A stretch of 64,000 bases of DNA from Helicobacter felis ATCC 49179 (lineage in GTDB: Bacteria; Campylobacterota; Campylobacteria; Campylobacterales; Helicobacteraceae). The DNA lies in the NCBI RefSeq assembly GCF_000200595.1, contig NC_014810.2:1312311-1376310 (forward strand), read 5' to 3'. Under the pieces are notes generated by a model. It was not told the origin of the DNA, made no database searches, and saw only the letters and a program-made list of their open reading frames with translations. Position 1 is the stretch's first letter, and every line of letters starts with the position of its first letter. Made by a program: the position numbers and the translations under genes. Positions 62,792 through 64,000 of the stretch are shown here, one piece after another.

Positions 62792-64000
62792 ATGCTTCGT
62801 TTTGCCCCTTCACCCACTGGGGATATGCATATTGGAAATTTACGCGTGGCGTTGCTCAACGCGCTCGTGGCCAAACAATTAGATCAACCCCTCATGCTAC
62901 GCATTGAAGATACAGATACTGAACGCAATATTCCCAATAAAGATCGCGAAATCTTAGATCTTTTGCGCAAGGTGGGGATTTCTTGGGATCAGCTAGTTTA
63001 TCAAAGCGCAAATCTGCCCACACACCAAGAATATGCGCAGAAACTCTTAGATCAAGGGTTTGCTTTTTATTGCCATTGCACCCCTGAATTTTTAGAGGAA
63101 CAAAAACAGCAAGCTCTGCGTGAAAAACGCCCTTTTCGTTACCACGATGCTTGGGCGCGTTTGCAAGAAAAGAGTAACCCTCATCCGGTGGTGCGCTTGA
63201 GAGGGAGCTCTGTAAGTCTTTTCTTTGAAGACACCATTAAGGGAAAAATCCATTTTGAACCCCATGAACTTGATAGTTTTGTGATTTTGCGATCCAATAA
63301 AACCCCTACCTATAACTTTGCTTGCGCGTGTGATGACTTCACTTACAAGATCAGCTACATTATTCGTGGCGAAGATCATGTAAGCAACACTCCTAAACAA
63401 ATTCTTATCCAACAAGCCCTAGCTAAGGTGCTTGATCAACCATTCAAACCCATAGCTTACGCCCATTTGCCTATTATTCTTGATCAAGAGAGTGGTAAAA
63501 AAATGAGCAAGCGGGACGCAGCTTCTAGTGTGGTGTGGCTTTTAAAAGAGGGATTTTTAGCTAAGAGCATTGCCAATTATCTGATTTCTTTAGGATATGC
63601 GCCTCCTAGCGAGGTGTTTAGCCTAGAAGAAAGTTGTGCATGGTTTGATTTGCACAAACTCAGTGCTGCGCCCGCACGCTTTAACCTCTCTTATTTGCGC
63701 CACCTCAACCATGCGCACCTCCAAGCTTTAGAGATTCATCAGCTTCAAGAACTTTTGGGCTTAGATTCGCCACAAAAAGCCCAACTCGCTCAAATTTTCT
63801 TAGAGGAATCTAGCACCTTAAACGAATTGCGCGTCAAATTAGAAGCCATGCTAGCTCCTAAGGATATTCATAAAGACTACGAAAATGAAAATTTCTACGA
63901 CCGCTGTTTGCGCCTGCACGCCACATTGCAGAGTCTGCCCCTAGAAGCCCTAGAGGATTTTACGGAGTTTAAAAAATTAGCCATGCAAAAGAGTCAACTC
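62792..64000 (+). CDS. gltX2: Glutamyl-tRNA synthetase 2 (Glu-tRNA Gln type), 3' end outside window
   Basis: Class I synthetase. The HIGH motif is [18 protein letters not shown] at the start, with [44 protein letters not shown], and the [10 protein letters not shown] motif (KMSKS type). Helicobacter has two GltX enzymes. This one matches the GltX2 form (HP0643), which starts directly with [15 protein letters not shown] and charges tRNA-Gln with Glu for conversion by GatCAB. The gene runs off the right edge with about 403 codons present. A TATAAT lies upstream; the ATG has TTTTTTAAG ahead, with little Shine-Dalgarno character. Confidence 0.95.
   Translation, partial: MLRFAPSPTGDMHIGNLRVALLNALVAKQLDQPLMLRIEDTDTERNIPNKDREILDLLRKVGISWDQLVYQSANLPTHQEYAQKLLDQGFAFYCHCTPEFLEEQKQQALREKRPFRYHDAWARLQEKSNPHPVVRLRGSSVSLFFEDTIKGKIHFEPHELDSFVILRSNKTPTYNFACACDDFTYKISYIIRGEDHVSNTPKQILIQQALAKVLDQPFKPIAYAHLPIILDQESGKKMSKRDAASSVVWLLKEGFLAKSIANYLISLGYAPPSEVFSLEESCAWFDLHKLSAAPARFNLSYLRHLNHAHLQALEIHQLQELLGLDSPQKAQLAQIFLEESSTLNELRVKLEAMLAPKDIHKDYENENFYDRCLRLHATLQSLPLEALEDFTEFKKLAMQKSQL

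Overview
The window is chromosomal DNA of a gastric Helicobacter that is not H. pylori. Many blocks keep H. pylori gene order: nnr-dnaB-comEC-mqnP-psd-nadA-nadC; tig-clpP-def-comM-cadA; aroQ-pepQ-folK-flhF-flhG-fliA-fliM-fliY; nifS-nifU; HIT-aminotransferase V. A second urease (ureA2B2) stands alone without ureI or the nickel-insertion genes. In the literature that pair marks the iron urease of carnivore-associated helicobacters such as H. felis, H. mustelae and H. acinonychis. With the moderate GC content, H. felis or a close relative is the best guess. This rests on recalled family knowledge, not on a search.

Layout. 1-15139 (+ strand): NAD(P)HX repair enzyme (cut by the window edge), DnaB, ComEC, menaquinone prenyltransferase, two Campylobacterota proteins, Psd, NadA, NadC, ThiL, a CtpA protease, an SH3-like membrane protein, PlsC, GlnA, a tiny cationic ORF and an HpaA-like protein. 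15172-17795 (- strand): two paralogous outer-membrane barrel proteins. 17796-22918: an AT-rich operator region, ureA2, ureB2 and a FecA-like TonB receptor. 22906-23780: a duplicated small membrane protein gene. 23854-28698: HIT protein, class V aminotransferase, a DUF3972-like protein, two small coiled-coil/ZapA-like proteins, an orphan PTS EIIC-like permease and IlvE. 29060-29773: a His/Met-rich putative metal-storage protein. 29801-40635 (- strand): a continuous run tig-clpP-def-comM-cadA-dnaA-gyrB-queH. 40719-54002 (+ strand): fliI, nifS, nifU (frame broken at a G9 tract), a second HpaA paralog, a chemoreceptor, aroQ, pepQ, folK and a flagellar regulation/switch cluster. 54021-56184 (- strand): an L-2-hydroxyglutarate oxidase and glutarate hydroxylase pair. 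56377 to about 62320: a prophage remnant with a headless terminase, a 19-residue hydrophobic peptide, a 1151-residue protein with a possible nuclease tail, an orphan DNA methyltransferase and a small lipoprotein. 62792 to the end: gltX2, cut by the window edge.

Themes. Metal handling recurs: iron urease, FecA-like receptor, His-rich protein and CadA exporter, the first three behind AT-rich palindromic upstream regions that could bind NikR or Fur. The strongest oddities are the poly-G break in nifU, the fusion of a small conserved domain to a His/Met-rich tail, the prophage protein with a PBECR-like C-terminus, the 19-residue peptide with a foldable leader, and dnaA sitting inside an operon with no space for a flanking origin. 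No tRNA, rRNA or CRISPR array was seen.
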